A stretch of 64,000 nt of DNA from Cyanoderma ruficeps (lineage: Eukaryota; Chordata; Aves; Passeriformes; Timaliidae). Location: contig VZDJ01000052.1 in NCBI GenBank assembly GCA_008694505.1, positions 2,993,245 through 3,057,244 of the forward strand. The letters are read 5' to 3'. The notes below the pieces were generated by a model. The model made no database searches and was not told the DNA's origin. It was given only the letters and a program-made list of their open reading frames with translations. The position numbers and the translations under genes were made by a program. This document shows positions 61,658 to 64,000 of this stretch, one piece after another (within the stretch, counting starts at the first letter, position 1; every line of letters starts with the position of its first letter).

Positions 61658-62436
61658 TAGACTGGTTGGGTTAAATATACTATCAGCTGTAGTCATTTTA
61701 CAGTACGTTTGTATTTGACCATTTCCTGTACTCACATTTTTTTATATCTGTACAGTGCCACTTTCTGCAGGTGTAAGGTAGTGTGGAATCCTGTACATCT
61801 TGCATCGTTCAAACTATTTCAGTGAAACCAATATCATTTAATATTGATATTACTTGAACTAGAGTAAGATAATGAAAAAAGGGTCTTTATGATGTGCAAG
61901 TCTTGTGCCTTTTATGTATTTGCCTTGTTCCATGTTGAATGTGTGGAAATGCTGTATCGTGGACTTTCTGCTGTATAGAATAGAGCTGTCTATATTAAAT
62001 TAGGTCGTGCACTTCCGATATCTTTACACTACTGAAAATAGCTTGGTTTTGGCAGTATAAACAGAATTTTAAAAATTCTAATGAAAGCCAGACATTTTAG
62101 ACTTAACATGTTCATAATTATGTTAATTAATGCTCATGTATTAGCTAAACATTCACTGACAGATAACTAAAGGGACATCGTTGCTTGCCTTTCTTTGAAA
62201 TCAGTGTTGCTCTTGTACATTGTATTAATAGTGTCTGTGATTGATTAGTCCTTGATGATTTGCTTTCAGAGTAGGATGAGATATTCCAGTTAACATGTAC
62301 ATATTTTTTTGGTTCCTCAATCTATGATTGTTTCAGAGGCATAATTCACATTTTTGTAAAAATTCTATGCAATTTTGTGGCATGATGTTTCTTCCACTTG
62401 TAATTTTATGTGCTTACATTACAGATCCAAAGGACA

Positions 62437-62442
62437 AATAAA
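62437..62442 (+). terminator. PLCB1: Probable main PLCB1 polyadenylation signal
   Basis: The AATAAA lies in an AT-rich context and is followed within 25-45 bases by CAGTTTTCTCTTTTCAGTG, a U-rich downstream element. It is about 3.06 kb after the stop. Beyond it the base composition becomes more GC-rich and transcript-like conservation cannot be judged. Confidence 0.7.
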
Positions 62443-62460
62443 AATTTCTTAACACAAACC

Positions 62461-64000
62461 CAGTTTTCTCTTTTCAGTGACTGGAGAGCCTCAGTTGACT
62501 CAGGAGACCTTACCCTGACCCCTTCTCTGATGGGAAGGGGTAGTGCCAGGAGAAGGCAAGGAAATTTCCCTGCAGGCTTTTGTGTTCACACCAAGAACAA
62601 GAAATTGCACATGCCTGTGCTTCCAGCCCCAGTCCCTCCCAGCACAATGTGTATTTGCTGCTCCTCTGAAACAATGGAAAACAAAATGCGCTGTGCAGGG
62701 AGCCAATGAACTGGTAAGAAAATGGGTTGGTTTACAGGAAGGCTTTTGCAGAAGAGCTGGGACATGATTTCCAGCCATACCAATAAACTGCCTCGACAAA
62801 TTACAGCACCTCTATTTCTGTTCCACTGCCCCAGCTGTTTCACTAATCATCTATTCAATTATATATGTGCTGTGAAATGTACCTTTGCAGGGCCTTCCAC
62901 TGAGAGCATTGAAAAATAAATCTATTCCTTTGCCTTCTGACTTCCCTTCCCCTATTTAATTTACAATGTACAAAATTATCTCTGGGAGAAGAGATAAGCA
63001 GGTATATTAATCCAATGTACTGAGGGATATATACCTGTTAAAATAAATAGTCTCTGAGGCAGCTGGAGTCAAATCACTCACTAGAAGGGAAACGGGGTCT
63101 GACACATGGGATGGACACAGCACAGGATGAGGCCAGGCAAGGAAGGGAGGAACAGAGCTGAAAGCAGAGCCATGAGTCTGACAGACAGGAATAAGACTGG
63201 GATGGAAATGGAGAAGTGAGGGGGAATCAAAAGAAAAAAAAAAAAAAGGGTACATTTCCTTCCCCAAAGAAGAGCAGTGGGGTGTGAAATCAAGAGTGGG
63301 GTTTGCCAGTCCCGCTGTGAAGTGATACAATTCAGAGGAGGCACATGGAACCACAGGGCAGAAGGGCAGCCTGGCACCAAGAAATTGGGGAATAAGGTGG
63401 AGATGGTGATGGTGAGCACAGAGGGAAAAACCAGGAGGCCATGGGAAGGATTGGGAAACAACCCTTGGCTCCCGCAGGGCTCGACGAGGCAGGATTTTCA
63501 CCTGCCAGCTGAGCAGGTGACCTTGGTGCTTGTACTTGGGCCACAGGAGACTGACTTGGCTCCTGGGGGGAGAGAGGAGCAGGTTGGGATGTGTGGAAAA
63601 GCTGTTTGGAGGCTGAGCACAGGGAGGTGGGTGTTGCAGAGGCCAGGCAGTGGGGCCTGAGCTGCTTTGAGAAGCCCAGTGGGTTGTTGAGCTTCAGGTG
63701 AGTTCTGCAAATGCACCTGGTGATGGCCAGAAGAAAACCAGTCCCATCTCAGCAGCTTCCTGAGCCTTACACCGTTTCCTTCACTGTGGAGCAGCTTCCA
63801 GGAGAGGGCTGGAGAATACCTGGATCCAGCTGAGATGTTGGGATGAGCACTGGGGAACATTGGTGAGAAGGACAGAAAGAGTTTGGAGTGGATGAGCAGG
63901 CTGAAGGAATGGACAACCAGGCCTTCTAAAACCTGAGCAAGCACTTGAACCCAAGGAAGCAAATTTGAGGTAAGCAGCTGTGCATTTGAATTACATGAAT
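62461..64000. other. Region downstream of PLCB1, no gene seen
   Basis: This is unique sequence, increasingly purine- and G-rich on the plus strand (63060-64000), with an A run at about 63231-63247. Further AATAAA hexamers at 62782, 62915 and 63042 could mark longer PLCB1 transcripts. Overlapping ORFs of 127-164 codons on both strands at 63007-63962 are explained by the low stop-codon density of this composition. No domain or CR1 similarity is visible. Confidence 0.7.

Larger units (their letters stand above)
59374..62460 (+). other. PLCB1: PLCB1 3' UTR
   Basis: This is AT-rich sequence after the stop, with a T17 run (59635-59651), TA repeats (60088-60103, 61130-61141) and Pumilio-type TGTANATA elements (60086-60093, 61128-61135, 62296-62303). 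AATAAA hexamers at 61084, 61451, 61652 and 62437 could each support polyadenylation. I place the main end about 15-20 bases after the 62437 signal because a pyrimidine/T-rich downstream element follows. The ORFs inside are chance frames. The exact cleavage site is inferred. Confidence 0.75.

Noticed and set aside
63007..63962. Overlapping ORFs of 127-164 codons downstream of PLCB1
   Set aside because: Purine-rich sequence on one strand depletes stops on both strands. No protein family is recognisable.

Overview
This is vertebrate nuclear DNA, most probably from a bird or another sauropsid. Two clear 3'-end copies of the CR1 LINE family (13146-13308 on the minus strand, 34465-34901 on the plus strand) support this, as do the low interspersed-repeat content and the split-gene structure. 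There is no prokaryotic, viral or plasmid gene organisation.

The window carries one recognisable gene, on the plus strand: the 3' part of PLCB1 (phospholipase C beta-1). Five coding exons lie in the first 6 kb (148-328, 2426-2502, 2594-2683, 4800-4857, 5844-5930). An intron of about 53.2 kb follows (5931-59142). The terminal exon carries the last 76 codons, the stop at 59371-59373 and a 3' UTR of about 3.1 kb, ending near a polyadenylation signal at 62437-62442. Splice phases agree at every junction and give 240 continuous codons. These encode the lysine- and glutamate-rich distal C-terminal coiled coil that the family uses for membrane attachment, G-alpha-q response and nuclear targeting. 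The terminal exon encodes the PLC-beta-1a tail and ends in a class I PDZ-ligand-like sequence, DTTF.

The large intron is mostly unique sequence. It holds two confident and one probable CR1 fragments, simple repeats, homopolymer tracts, a CpG-enriched patch at about 54890-55220, and several perfect palindromes or short direct repeats. Many ORFs of 60-240 codons occur on both strands. None shows a recognisable domain, and I treat them as chance. Two strong splice acceptors inside the intron (exon starts 15906 and 51369) are followed by reading frames in the correct phase that end in stops, so they are candidate alternative exons. I could not find the exon for the known PLC-beta-1b tail. After the PLCB1 3' end (62461-64000) I see no gene.

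I found no undescribed multi-gene system here. The most useful leads are the candidate alternative 3' exons, the changed PDZ ligand and the intronic CpG patch.
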